This document shows positions 18,801 through 26,304 of a stretch of 64,000 nucleotides of DNA, piece by piece. The translations under genes were made by a program, and so were the position numbers. Origin of the DNA: Bacteroidaceae bacterium. GTDB taxonomy: Bacteria > Bacteroidota > Bacteroidia > Bacteroidales > Bacteroidaceae. Below the pieces are notes generated by a model that saw only the letters and a program-made list of their open reading frames with translations, did no database searches and was not told the DNA's origin. Positions within the stretch are counted from its first letter, which is position 1. Each line of letters begins with the position of its first letter. The stretch covers positions 1-64,000 of the forward strand of contig JAILKU010000022.1 in the NCBI GenBank assembly GCA_024693505.1, written 5' to 3'.

Positions 18801-20745
18801 GAAGAAGCGGCGAGAGCAGGAGAAGGCCGAACGTAAGCAGGCCGAGGAGGAGGCCGCTGCACAGGGCGTTCCCGTAGATTCCATCCTGGCCAAGAAGAAC
18901 AAGCTGCCCGACGGCAAGCAGACCAATGCCAAGGGACAGAGCCAGCAAAAGGAAGATTCCAGGAAAAAGAAAGGCTTTGCAGAGGAGATAACCCTCTATC
19001 CGGACTCGGCCCTGAAGATAGCCCATAGCCAGAACAGCAAGCGCCTGCGCGTATCAGCCCTGGATACATCGGGCCACGAGTTCAAGGTGAAGTATAAGAA
19101 GGTTGACGAGAATACTATATTAATAACGCGCACGCCTAAGGACACCACCCAGATACGCCTGAACGTCATCGCCCTGAAGCCGCGCGAGGAGATGAAGGGA
19201 TACTCGATCATGCAGGCTGCAGCCCGACTGGCAATGGCGCTCAGAAACGTGACGGTAAGCTATCGCAATACGTACAACCTGTCCCTGCCTGGCTTTATGC
19301 CAAACGTGGGCGATATGCTGGGCCAGACCAAGGACCGAGGTGTGTTCAGTCCTGGTGTAGGCTTCGGATTCGGTTTCGTCGACGATTCGTATATCGACAA
19401 GGCGAAGAGCCACGGATGGCTGCTCTGCAACGACAGCGTTTCCACACCTGCCGCCACAGCCACTACTGAAGACGTACAGGTAAAGGTGGCATTGGAGCCC
19501 TTCAGCGACTTCAAGATAGACCTGACGATGAGCCGTACGGACAACAGGAACAAGAGCATTCAGTTCATGTACGCAGGCAATCCTACTACCCACACAGGCT
19601 CCTTCAATATGACTACAATCAGCCTGAAAACGGCTTTTGCCAGCCGCGGAAACGTAGGCAACGGGTACCAGAGCCGCACCTTCAGCCGATTCCAGGATAA
19701 CCTGAATATCATGCAGCAGCGCGTTGAAGCCCAATACCTGAACTCACAGTACCCGGAGGGAACAGGCATGAACGGCACCTTCAACCCCGAGAACGGAACC
19801 GTCGACCGCTATAGTGCAGACGTAATGATACCAGCCTTCCTGGCAGCCTATACGGGAGGCGATGTCCGAGGCCGCTCTCTCGATATCTTCCCATCCATCA
19901 CGAAGATGTTGCCCAACTGGAGCCTGACGTACAAGGGTTTGAGCAATCTGCCCTGGGTGCGCGACCATTTCAAGAGCGTCAGCCTGACCCATGCCTACAA
20001 GAGTGTCTATTCCGTGGGCTCCTACAACTCATACAGCTCCTGGATAGAGGCTATGGGCAGTGGAGGCGCCCTGGGCTACGTGCAGAACACCACCACCGGC
20101 TTCTACCAGCCAAGCTCAGCCTACGATATCAGCAGCATTTCCATCAACGAGAGCTTCGCACCCCTGCTGGGACTGAACATGACGTTCAACAACAATATGA
20201 CCCTGAAGCTGGAGTACAAGACCACTCGCGTGATGGCACTTAGCATGACAAGCGCCCAGCTCGACGAGACGGGCAGCAACGATATCGTGCTCGGCTGGGG
20301 CTATAAGATAAACGATTTCCGACTGGGAAGCCTCTTCGGCAAGGGAGGTTCCAGCGCCAGCGCCCGTGCATCAAAGGGGAGCAAGAGTAAGAAAGGTAAG
20401 AACACGAAGACAAAGACGGACAAGGGAGAAGAGGTTGCAGACAACAGCCTGCAGCAGAACAACCGCTCGCGCTCCAACTTTGCCCACGACCTGAACCTGC
20501 GCTTCGACTTCAGCCTGCGCAACCAGGATGCCATCAAGCGCGACCTGCAGACCAGCCTGTGCGAAGCCACCAGCGGTAGCAAGGCCATCAAGACCAGCGC
20601 CCAGATAGACTATACAATGAGCCGCTACGTTACTCTGAGCCTCTACTACGACCGCCAGCGCTCCCAGCCCCTGCTCTCCAGCAGCAGCTACCCCACCATT
20701 ACCCAAGACTTTGGCATGAGCATGAAGTTCTCCTTGACAAGATAA
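12835..20745 (+). CDS. sprA: Type IX secretion outer-membrane translocon SprA/Sov
   Basis: 2,636 aa from the GTG at 12835; the ORF track opens at a GTG at 12769 inside the 22-bp array. I prefer 12835 because it gives a proper signal peptide (MNARKIIAILIVTLCVNVLWA). SprA is the very large outer-membrane beta-barrel that forms the T9SS export channel. Length and content fit: repeated strand patterns, the FNLNYNTDATMDFD-like and GNVSFPSN segments near residues 290-330, and a terminal strand FGMSMKFSLTR. A low-complexity Asn/Ser/Arg/Gln stretch lies near residues 100-150. A Lys/Glu-rich probable coiled coil (about residues 1975-2050) and a Lys-rich loop (about 2505-2535) look like insertions. No partner T9SS genes lie beside it. 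Substrates with matching tails occur at 5714, 9150, 26305, 31522 and 62446. Confidence 0.95.
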   Translation: MNARKIIAILIVTLCVNVLWATHLSMPSANGLEAPADTAKPKKKTRFSVKKTTPQDTKDLKQKTADLKDPDNLQTTVTYDEKDNTYTIGTSIGTGTGNTGAQGAAGRNTQQNRNNNQSNRNTQSSRNNSQSSRNNSSSSRGKSGSGSNNTSNSIAASMGTGVPGQAGMTLGIATSYLDAPLLMTPEEFHQWSLRQSMSRYYQQKNREAFENEGTSKFDFTDMHFDLGPAEKIFGPGGVQLKTQGSAELKMGANMKKVDNPALAASRRKTFGFDFDEKINLSLNGKVGDKINLNLNYNTDATMDFDTQSMKLKYDGKEDDIVKLIEAGNVSFPSNVGLVPGISSLFGLRTDLQFGKLKMQTVVSQKKSASTSVNSKGGSQQNTFEFSATNYEENRHFFLSHFFREQFDRSMQTLPTIASGITIKRVEIWVTNKSGNTSGNRNIIALADLGESTYISNPMWIASNTTVPSNRTNDEYETLVNDYPEARDISQATTVLDGIGDFEGSVDYEKLQSARKLNSSEYTVNTSLGYVSLNNTLQTDDVLAVAYEYTYSGNTYQVGEFASDISNNKQTLYVKLLKGTTGSPSLPTWRLMMKNVYYLGASTVQKEKFRLDVKYLSDSTGVYLTYLPEEKLKNTTLLKALNLDRLDANNNANPNGQFDYVEGFTIQKGRIIFPVTEPFGRHLRKWIGNDAMADKYCFEELYDSTKTVAKQIAEHDKFLLTGHYTGNSAAEIDLGVTNIAQGSVRVTAGGVQLTENSDYTVDYNMGRVTIINQSLIDAGTNIHASVESNDNYGMQRKTMVGMNMDYELSKNLTFGGTLMYLSEQPLTTKVNMGSEPLKNTLWGGHISWKRESQWLTNMIDKLPLIQATQPSQITFNAEVAQLLAGVNKSIQGGASYLDDFEQSSSKTSLSQPTYWTMSSTPSMFAESKLSSDLAYGYNRALLAWYYVDPIFTRRSSTLTPSHIKSDLKQLSNHYVREVFERELYPRKAQNSYTSASSLNVLNLAFYPNERGAYNLTTDVDQNGRLNNPRSRWGGMMRKLDNADFEAQNIQYIEFWMMDPFIYKKDVAGDHGGDFYINLGEVSEDILKDGKKYFESGMPVDGNSQYWTEGLWGRVPNTTSVTYAFNNERGARARQDVGLNGLTDSEEQQFNTYMQYLQQIRGQVNAQVFDSIYADPANDNYHYYRGTDYDEARTSILDRYKRVNMPQGNSADSDTNPESYETAWKSTPDVEDINQDYTLNEYEKYYQYHISIRPEDMVVGRNYIADKRTASVKLRDGSTEECTWYLFRVPLDEYERKEGNINDFTSIRFMRMFLTGFQEDIIVRLATLDLVHGDWRTYEQPLYTGEAPASSGTLEVSTVNIEENNDKEPVNYVLPPGISRVTDPHETQLVENNEQAMSMIVRNLSPGDARAVYKNCSYDMRKYKHLQMFLHANALAQDITNVADGETSVFLRLGSDYKSNFYEYEVPMQLTPEGFYDTESAAGCAAVWPQENMIDIDLDIFTSLKKARNTQNSLGLTSLTQLFSDYDKERPSNRISIMGNPSLGEVKTIMIGVRNNGRTVKSVEVWCNELRLQEFSNEGGWAAQGNLNMQLSDIGSVNVTAQVETAGFGGIEQSVMSRTDEDDLNYAITTNVDLGRLLPEKARLNMPLYYSYNKETVKPKYNPFDTDMKLEDALDALTTKQERDSLKSLTTHKEVSKNLSFSGVKINIVTKKHPMPYDPGNFTFNYSHSNQTTEGETTIYEHEKNWKGGLNYAWSPNWKAWEPFKNLKSKSKWLDLLKAQNLSYAPQSISFNTDLSRSYYELQERDLDNIESPTALPVSFSQNFLWNRNFQLRWDIFKALHFTFQSGTRAEVEEPYMQVNKHLYPDEYTAWKDSVKMSLRHFGRPLDYNQSVQLSYKVPLDKIPALDWTSLDGTYNSTYGWRRGTRMSDGSTLGNNINTQRTVNLNGKLDLEKLYNHSKFLKEANQRFSATNARNAANKKKQEKQKEEEEKKKRREQEKAERKQAEEEAAAQGVPVDSILAKKNKLPDGKQTNAKGQSQQKEDSRKKKGFAEEITLYPDSALKIAHSQNSKRLRVSALDTSGHEFKVKYKKVDENTILITRTPKDTTQIRLNVIALKPREEMKGYSIMQAAARLAMALRNVTVSYRNTYNLSLPGFMPNVGDMLGQTKDRGVFSPGVGFGFGFVDDSYIDKAKSHGWLLCNDSVSTPAATATTEDVQVKVALEPFSDFKIDLTMSRTDNRNKSIQFMYAGNPTTHTGSFNMTTISLKTAFASRGNVGNGYQSRTFSRFQDNLNIMQQRVEAQYLNSQYPEGTGMNGTFNPENGTVDRYSADVMIPAFLAAYTGGDVRGRSLDIFPSITKMLPNWSLTYKGLSNLPWVRDHFKSVSLTHAYKSVYSVGSYNSYSSWIEAMGSGGALGYVQNTTTGFYQPSSAYDISSISINESFAPLLGLNMTFNNNMTLKLEYKTTRVMALSMTSAQLDETGSNDIVLGWGYKINDFRLGSLFGKGGSSASARASKGSKSKKGKNTKTKTDKGEEVADNSLQQNNRSRSNFAHDLNLRFDFSLRNQDAIKRDLQTSLCEATSGSKAIKTSAQIDYTMSRYVTLSLYYDRQRSQPLLSSSSYPTITQDFGMSMKFSLTR

Positions 20746-20815
20746 GCCCCTAAGGCCTCCCAGGATATCCTAGGGTTTTCCAGGGTTTCCTAAAACAACC
20801 ATAAGAACTGGAATT

Positions 20816-22612
20816 ATGAATAAGATGAGTGTTTTCAGCCTGCTGCGCCAGCTCTGGCCCTACGTCAGGCCCTATCGCTGGCTCATTGCCATTACCGTCA
20901 GCCTCACCTTCCTGGGTTCGCTGATGGCACAGGTCAATGCCGTTGTCCTGGACCGCACCGTTGATGCTATCAATGCCCTCATTCAGCAGGGCGATGTTCT
21001 ATGGAGCCGCGCTGCACGCATCCTGGTCACCATCAGCATCATCCTGCTGGGCAAGGAGGTAGTGGCCTCCCTGGTCACCTTCTGCCAACGATATTTCGGA
21101 GAGCGCCTGCGCATCCTCGTCAGTCGCGACCTCTCGCTGCAGGTGGTCAGCCGCCTGCTTACCTTCCGCATGGCTTTCTTCACCGCCGACGGCAACGAGA
21201 CGGGCAAACTGCAGTCGCGCATAGACAGGGGCATCATGAGCCTGAGCAATACGGTGAACAATTTCTTCATAGAGATACTGCCGCTCTTCACCAGCGCCAT
21301 CCTGGCCCTCGTGCTGATGTTCCTGGCCAACGTTTATGTGGGTCTTGTGGCGCTGTGCATTGTGCCGCTTTACTTCTGGGTGACCAATATTCAGGCCACT
21401 CGCATGAAGGGCGGGCGGCGCAGCATCTTCCAGAGCCACCAGGCCGTCAGCCAGGGCATACTGAACATCATTGAGAGCATCACCGTTATCAAGTCCTTCA
21501 ACCGTCAGGATATCGAAGCCCGCAGGCAAGAGGATATCCAGCTGGCCATGACGGGTCAGCAGCTCGCCACACGCCGCCAGAGCTTTCTCTTCAACGGTCT
21601 GAAAAGTTTCCTTGAGCAGATAGGTACCGTTCTCATCATTATCCTGACCGCCTACCTGGTGCTCATCGACTATCCAGGCATGAGCATCGGTAAGATCATG
21701 TATCACGTCATGCTCTTCTCCAATGTCAGTGCCCCCATCCGCCAGCTCCACCGTATCTACGACGACCTAAACGATGCCCTCATCTATGCCGAGGGGTTCT
21801 TCGGTCTGCTTCAGGCCAGGGATCAGGTGGAGGAGAGCGGCAGCTACCGCCCAGAGAAGGTGCAGGGCGACTTCGAGATGCAGGGTGTGGACTTCACCTA
21901 TCCAGGCGGCACGAAGGCGCTCCACAACGTCAGCCTACGCATTCCAGCCGGAAAGATAACAGCCCTGGTGGGGCTGAGCGGAGCCGGTAAGAGCACCATC
22001 GTGAACCTGTTGGACAAGTTCTATCAGCCCGACTGCGGCCGCATCACCCTGGACGGCACACCGCTCTCTGAGTGGGACACGCAATGGCTGCGCGAACATA
22101 TCGGACTCGTCCTGCAGAAGAACCATATCTTTGAGGGCACCATCGAGGAGAACATCCTCTACGGCAATCCGGATGCCACACACGAAGATGTCGTGGAGGC
22201 GGCACGTCAGGCCTTCCTGCTCGACCAGGTTATGCAGTTGCCCTATGGGTTCCAGACCAGCGCCCTCCAGCTCAGCGGCGGACAGCAGCAGCGCGTAGCC
22301 ATAGCACGCATGTTCATCAAGAACCCGCCAATTATCTTCCTCGACGAGCCCACGGCCAGCCTGGATGCGATCGCCACAGAGCAGATACGTTCCAGCATAG
22401 ACGCCATCAAGCAGGGCCGAACCGTCATCATCATCTCGCACAACATCGGACAGATCATCGATGCCGACCAGATCTACGTGCTCCAGGAGGGGCGTGTCGT
22501 GCAGAGCGGTACGCCTCAGGAGGTCTATCGCCAGGGCGGTGTCTATAAAGAGATATTCGATGCCAGCGCCCGTAGCATGAATGCCGACAAGATAGCCCAG
22601 ACAATGGGGTAG
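20816..22612 (+). CDS. ABC exporter, fused permease and ATPase
   Basis: 598 aa, the size of a half-transporter that works as a dimer in the inner membrane. Residues 1-330 hold six predicted membrane segments ([63 protein letters not shown]). The C-terminal ATPase has Walker [10 protein letters not shown], signature [14 protein letters not shown], Walker [14 protein letters not shown] and the switch histidine (IIISHN). It starts 70 bp after the sprA stop in the same direction, but the gap holds short CCTAGGG/CCAGGG repeats and it is unclear whether they share a transcript. Substrate unknown; family members move lipids, peptides or drugs. Confidence 0.93.
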   Translation: MNKMSVFSLLRQLWPYVRPYRWLIAITVSLTFLGSLMAQVNAVVLDRTVDAINALIQQGDVLWSRAARILVTISIILLGKEVVASLVTFCQRYFGERLRILVSRDLSLQVVSRLLTFRMAFFTADGNETGKLQSRIDRGIMSLSNTVNNFFIEILPLFTSAILALVLMFLANVYVGLVALCIVPLYFWVTNIQATRMKGGRRSIFQSHQAVSQGILNIIESITVIKSFNRQDIEARRQEDIQLAMTGQQLATRRQSFLFNGLKSFLEQIGTVLIIILTAYLVLIDYPGMSIGKIMYHVMLFSNVSAPIRQLHRIYDDLNDALIYAEGFFGLLQARDQVEESGSYRPEKVQGDFEMQGVDFTYPGGTKALHNVSLRIPAGKITALVGLSGAGKSTIVNLLDKFYQPDCGRITLDGTPLSEWDTQWLREHIGLVLQKNHIFEGTIEENILYGNPDATHEDVVEAARQAFLLDQVMQLPYGFQTSALQLSGGQQQRVAIARMFIKNPPIIFLDEPTASLDAIATEQIRSSIDAIKQGRTVIIISHNIGQIIDADQIYVLQEGRVVQSGTPQEVYRQGGVYKEIFDASARSMNADKIAQTMG

Positions 22613-22632
22613 GAAAGGTTCAAAGTTCCCCC

Positions 22633-25626
22633 TTACTCAATCCATATCAGATAGCCCTTCTTGGCAGGGATGACGAGGGGTTGGGCCGTGTCATACAGGC
22701 CCTCCTCCTGGAAATTCTTGACTGCGGGTATGTGAGCCTTCGCGCGGTTGGCCTTTAGTCCCAGGCGTTTCCAGTCGAAGGTGAGGCTGACGCTCTTCTC
22801 CTGGGCCGAGAAATTACCTACTGCCACGAGCACGCGCCCCTTGTTGACGAAGGCGGTGGCTTTCACCTCTGGGTCAGAAGTCTCTACGGCACATTCCTCG
22901 TCCCACCAGCCTGTCATCCGCGCCTCCTCGATGCCGAACTCCTGCCAGAGCTGCCATACGGGTACGGGCGAATGCTCGTTATATGAATAGCGTCCTGTAG
23001 CGCCGAATACAGCGCCCAGCCATCGGTTGCCGCCGTCCTGCAGCATCTCGGCCATCGGTCCGAAGGGGATGCCAGAGAAGGTGATGAGCCACTGGTCGGG
23101 CGTCATCTGATTGTAGCGGAACGACTCGCCGAACCACAGGCGGTCCACGAAGGCCATGTAGTCGGTGTATTGGTTCATGGGGCCGTTGGAGTAGCCTGTG
23201 TTGGAGTGCAGGTCGATGAGCGAACCAGGGCGGTAGGTCTCCATCACGCAGCGCATGCGCTTCATCACAGAGCCGTCAAACGATATGTCGTCCATATAGA
23301 CGCCGTCAATCTCGTAGTTCTGAAGCATCCAGCGCAGGCCCTCCAGATAGTAGTTTATCCAGCGCGACTGGGGGCTGGTGACCCATGCGGCATCGGTCAT
23401 CTCCAGGCTGTACTCGGCATACCAGGCAGGCCAGTAGTCCTCCACCAGGTGTTCGCAGAGCCAGGGGGCGCCTCCGCCTGGGCCTGCCGCCATGATCTCA
23501 TGGTTCAGGCTGTGCAGGGCATATATCTCCGATACGAAGTCGGTCAGTTCGCGTATGGTGTAGTAGAGCTTCACCTTCAGTCCTTTCTGGTGCATGGCCC
23601 TGATGTGTTCCTTCAGCGGTTCCCTGACGATGAAGGGGTAGTTGATAACGGGGTTGAGTCTGCCCGCATGGTGTATGTTGCTGATGTTAGCACCGTCTTT
23701 CGAAGCATTCTCGAAGCCCGAGGGATCGCCGTGGAAGTACCGTTGTTCGAACTGATGGCGGGTGTCGAGCGGTTTGGCGGGCGTGATGTGCAGTACCATC
23801 TGCAGTTCCAGCGGCTGTTTGCCCAGCGTCTGAGGTCCCAGGGCGGCGGTCACTACGGCCTGAGCCTGCTCGCCCGCTCCCTGCGTGTTCATCACGACGC
23901 GGCTCTTCCCCTCGTTGAACCAGGCAGCCGGCGCGTTCTTCTTGTAGTCGCGCAGCAGGGGACCGTGGTAGGCGTCGTCGCCTCGGAACTCCGTGTGCAG
24001 GCCAGCCTTTATGCTGCCCATCCAGTAGCTGTCCCATTGTCCGCTCCAGTCCCATGAGCATTCTTTTGGGCGGTAGCCGCCGTCCTGTCCGATGCCCATC
24101 ATGTAGGTCGAGGCATATGGTGTGTAGGCCGTCCTGAGCCGTATGTCCTTCACGTCCAGTTCCCTGTCGGCCGAGAGGTTCAGTTTGAGCAGCACCTGTC
24201 CGTCATACTCCATCTGCGCCTGGGTGGTCAGGTTCACGCCCTGCTTCTGCTGCGCTGAGGTCCAGCTCACTTGCGTATCGGCATCGCGTTGTATGCTCAC
24301 CTTGCCGCCGTCCAGCCGGATGGTGCCCTCCTGGGTCTCCACCTCTATGCGCATAGGTTCTGACAACACCTTGTGCCCGTTCACCTCCACCTGGCCGGGC
24401 AGTCCGCTGGCCGCCACTTCCAGGCTCTTCTCAGTAGCCCTGATGCGCTTGCCGCTTACCTTCATGGGCTTGAATGGGCGGATGAGCGTGCGCTCCGATC
24501 CGATGGTTGAGTTGAGCCAGCGCAGTCGTGCCAGGCGCCACAGATCGCCGTCTCCCTTATCGGCCAGCACCTGGTCCTTCACATGCAGGGTGAAGCCCAC
24601 CTTGCGCGGCGTCATGCCCTGGGCGGTTACCGTAGCCGAACCCTCGTACACCCCGGCCGGAGCATCCTCGGGCACCTGTACGCCGCACCACAGCGCCTGA
24701 ACGTCGCCCTGTGCCACGTTCACCTGCATCCTGAGCGGTTGTCCGTCCCAGCCCGTTCCTGTGCAGTTGAAGCAGGTCTGTTCGCTGACTGGGATTATCG
24801 TATTGCCACCCCTCTCCTTCAGGTCCGAGAACGTGACGTTCACTCCTTGCAGAGCGCCGTGGGCTGCCCATAGGCCTATCTGCCAAACGTAGTACTCATT
24901 CCTCAGCGCCGTACCCTCGAAGGCATCCTGCGGCACCCGCTTCACCCAGCGCACGGGCAGCTGGTGGAACAGGCGGATGGGAAAGCATCGGTCTTCGGTA
25001 TAGATGACGGGGTTCTCCGTGTGGCGCCCCCTCAGCAGGTCGGTCTCAGCCTGAGTAGCCGTGTTGCCCATCTGCGTGAAGGCCTCGAACCTGTTCACTG
25101 CCTCGAAGCGCAGCACCAGTGCCTCCACGGGCCTCTCGTCCTTCAGTGAGGTCTTCCATGCCTTGGCCTCCGCCTCGGGATAGGCGATGTAGTCGTTGTA
25201 GTCCCACATGAAGCGGCACTCGGCACTTCCCTTGCGCAGGTTGAAGGGCATGTAGTAAACCAGGTAGGTGTCCTCCCCCTCCAGCGGTTCGAACCACACA
25301 GCTCCCTCTTCGGGCGTACGCTTCTCGGCCCAGAAGTGAGCCACCTGCCTGCCGCTCGCCTGCCCAGTGATGACGAAGCTCGTGATATTGCTCTTCACGT
25401 CCGGCCTGCGCCATTTCAGCGTAGCGCGTACGGCCTTGGTTCCCTTCGGGCACTTCGCCTGCACAACGGCACGGTGGTTGCCCAGTCCGTCGGCCACCCA
25501 GGGCTCACTGGTCACCTCGAACGGCACGCCGTCGGGTGCATAACTGGCATACTGGCTGTCAGCATCCTGTGCCGACGCATTGATGACTGCCATCCAAAGC
25601 AGCATGATGAGGATTCTTCTTTTCAT
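22633..25626 (-). CDS. Secreted glycoside-hydrolase-like protein (DUF6067 type)
   Basis: 997 aa with signal peptide MKRRILIMLLWMAVINASA. N-terminal beta-sandwich regions (about residues 20-350) are followed by a barrel-like domain. In it EIDGVYMDDISFDGS (about residue 775) has the acidic strand end typical of a (beta/alpha)8 glycosidase, with IDLHSNTGYSNGPMNQYTDY just after. I recognise this arrangement as the DUF6067 glycosidase-like family (related to GH123-type folds), but the substrate cannot be read from sequence. It ends without a T9SS tail (KGYLIWIE), so periplasmic location is likely. It is transcribed away from the GLUG/LamG gene. Confidence 0.75.
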   Translation of the reverse strand: MKRRILIMLLWMAVINASAQDADSQYASYAPDGVPFEVTSEPWVADGLGNHRAVVQAKCPKGTKAVRATLKWRRPDVKSNITSFVITGQASGRQVAHFWAEKRTPEEGAVWFEPLEGEDTYLVYYMPFNLRKGSAECRFMWDYNDYIAYPEAEAKAWKTSLKDERPVEALVLRFEAVNRFEAFTQMGNTATQAETDLLRGRHTENPVIYTEDRCFPIRLFHQLPVRWVKRVPQDAFEGTALRNEYYVWQIGLWAAHGALQGVNVTFSDLKERGGNTIIPVSEQTCFNCTGTGWDGQPLRMQVNVAQGDVQALWCGVQVPEDAPAGVYEGSATVTAQGMTPRKVGFTLHVKDQVLADKGDGDLWRLARLRWLNSTIGSERTLIRPFKPMKVSGKRIRATEKSLEVAASGLPGQVEVNGHKVLSEPMRIEVETQEGTIRLDGGKVSIQRDADTQVSWTSAQQKQGVNLTTQAQMEYDGQVLLKLNLSADRELDVKDIRLRTAYTPYASTYMMGIGQDGGYRPKECSWDWSGQWDSYWMGSIKAGLHTEFRGDDAYHGPLLRDYKKNAPAAWFNEGKSRVVMNTQGAGEQAQAVVTAALGPQTLGKQPLELQMVLHITPAKPLDTRHQFEQRYFHGDPSGFENASKDGANISNIHHAGRLNPVINYPFIVREPLKEHIRAMHQKGLKVKLYYTIRELTDFVSEIYALHSLNHEIMAAGPGGGAPWLCEHLVEDYWPAWYAEYSLEMTDAAWVTSPQSRWINYYLEGLRWMLQNYEIDGVYMDDISFDGSVMKRMRCVMETYRPGSLIDLHSNTGYSNGPMNQYTDYMAFVDRLWFGESFRYNQMTPDQWLITFSGIPFGPMAEMLQDGGNRWLGAVFGATGRYSYNEHSPVPVWQLWQEFGIEEARMTGWWDEECAVETSDPEVKATAFVNKGRVLVAVGNFSAQEKSVSLTFDWKRLGLKANRAKAHIPAVKNFQEEGLYDTAQPLVIPAKKGYLIWIE

Positions 25627-25677
25627 ATACTATTCTGTTGTTTCTGTCGTTATTGAGGTATTCGGGTTTTTCGACTG

Positions 25678-25685
25678 CAAAGATA
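25678..25685 (-). promoter_or_regulatory. -7 element for the glycosidase-like gene
   Basis: TATCTTTG on the minus strand, 52 bp upstream of the ATG at 25626; exact Bacteroidota -7 consensus. Confidence 0.5.
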
Positions 25686-25901
25686 CTAAATAATATTCAC
25701 AATACATCGTTCATGCGGCATAAATTACTGGAAAAGGGCTCAAACCGCACGGATTTCAACTCTCGCAGCTATTTTCCGGCACGTTTTTCTGCATTACATA
25801 AACTGTTTTACTTAAGCTTGTTGTTCATGAGATGCTCATAGGATTACCATATTGTTGCCGTGCTCCAGGAATATGAGAGCTATATGAAAAGAACTCTAGT
25901 C

Positions 25902-26128
25902 CAATTAGAGTTCAATTAGAGATGAACACAGAAAGAATAAAGAAAAAATATACAAGTTTTCAATAAATTCTCTATAAATTCTCTATAAAAACGCTATCCC
26001 TATGGTATAGAGACTTTATAGAGGTTTTATAGAGAACCAATAGAGGTCTTACTTAGGTCTTACTTAGGTCTTACTTAGGTTTCATTGAAGTTTTATTGAG
26101 AACCGGTAGAGGTTTCTTTGAGAAAATA
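25902..26128. repeat. 11-bp periodic degenerate array
   Basis: Units of 11 bp: CAATTAGAG repeated 11 bp apart at 25902 and 25913; TTCTCTATAAA twice from 25968; then from 26008 an unbroken run including TAGAGACTTTA, TAGAGGTTTTA, TAGAGAACCAA, TAGAGGTCTTA, CTTAGGTCTTA (twice), CTTAGGTTTCA, TTGAAGTTTTA and TTGAGAACCGG, ending near 26128. The period is held while the sequence changes. The array ends about 60 bp before a promoter. Confidence 0.85.
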
Positions 26129-26189
26129 CAGTAATGTTAAAATATGCTAAAACGGATGGTGCGATGCAAGAAAGTCTGCATTATATTCG

Positions 26190-26197
26190 TATCTTTG
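26190..26197 (+). promoter_or_regulatory. -7 element for the GLUG/LamG gene
   Basis: TATCTTTG followed by CAC, 107 bp upstream of the ATG at 26305. Gives a leader of roughly 100 nt that contains a GGGGG/CCCCC hairpin. Confidence 0.55.
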
Positions 26198-26304
26198 CAC
26201 AGAAAAAGCACAGAAGCCGGGGGCTGAGAGGACGGCAGGACCCCCTTTAGGAAGCGCAACTGGCATAAGAAAAAGAAAACAACCTTATAATAAAGACAAA
26301 ACAC

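Larger units (their letters stand above)
25686..26304. other. Divergent intergenic region with 11-bp array, promoter and leader hairpin
   Basis: About 620 bp with no gene. From left to right: AT-rich sequence, an 11-bp periodic array (25902-26128), a plus-strand -7 element (26190-26197), then a GGGGG...CCCCC hairpin (26220-26246) in the leader of the GLUG/LamG gene. Confidence 0.7.

Noticed and set aside
26214-26250. Possible TPP riboswitch (CTGAGA in a G/C hairpin) before the GLUG/LamG gene
   Set aside because: Only CTGAGA and one GGGGG/CCCCC stem match; the second conserved arm (ACCTGAT...GGATAATGCC) is not found and the gene is not thiamine-related.
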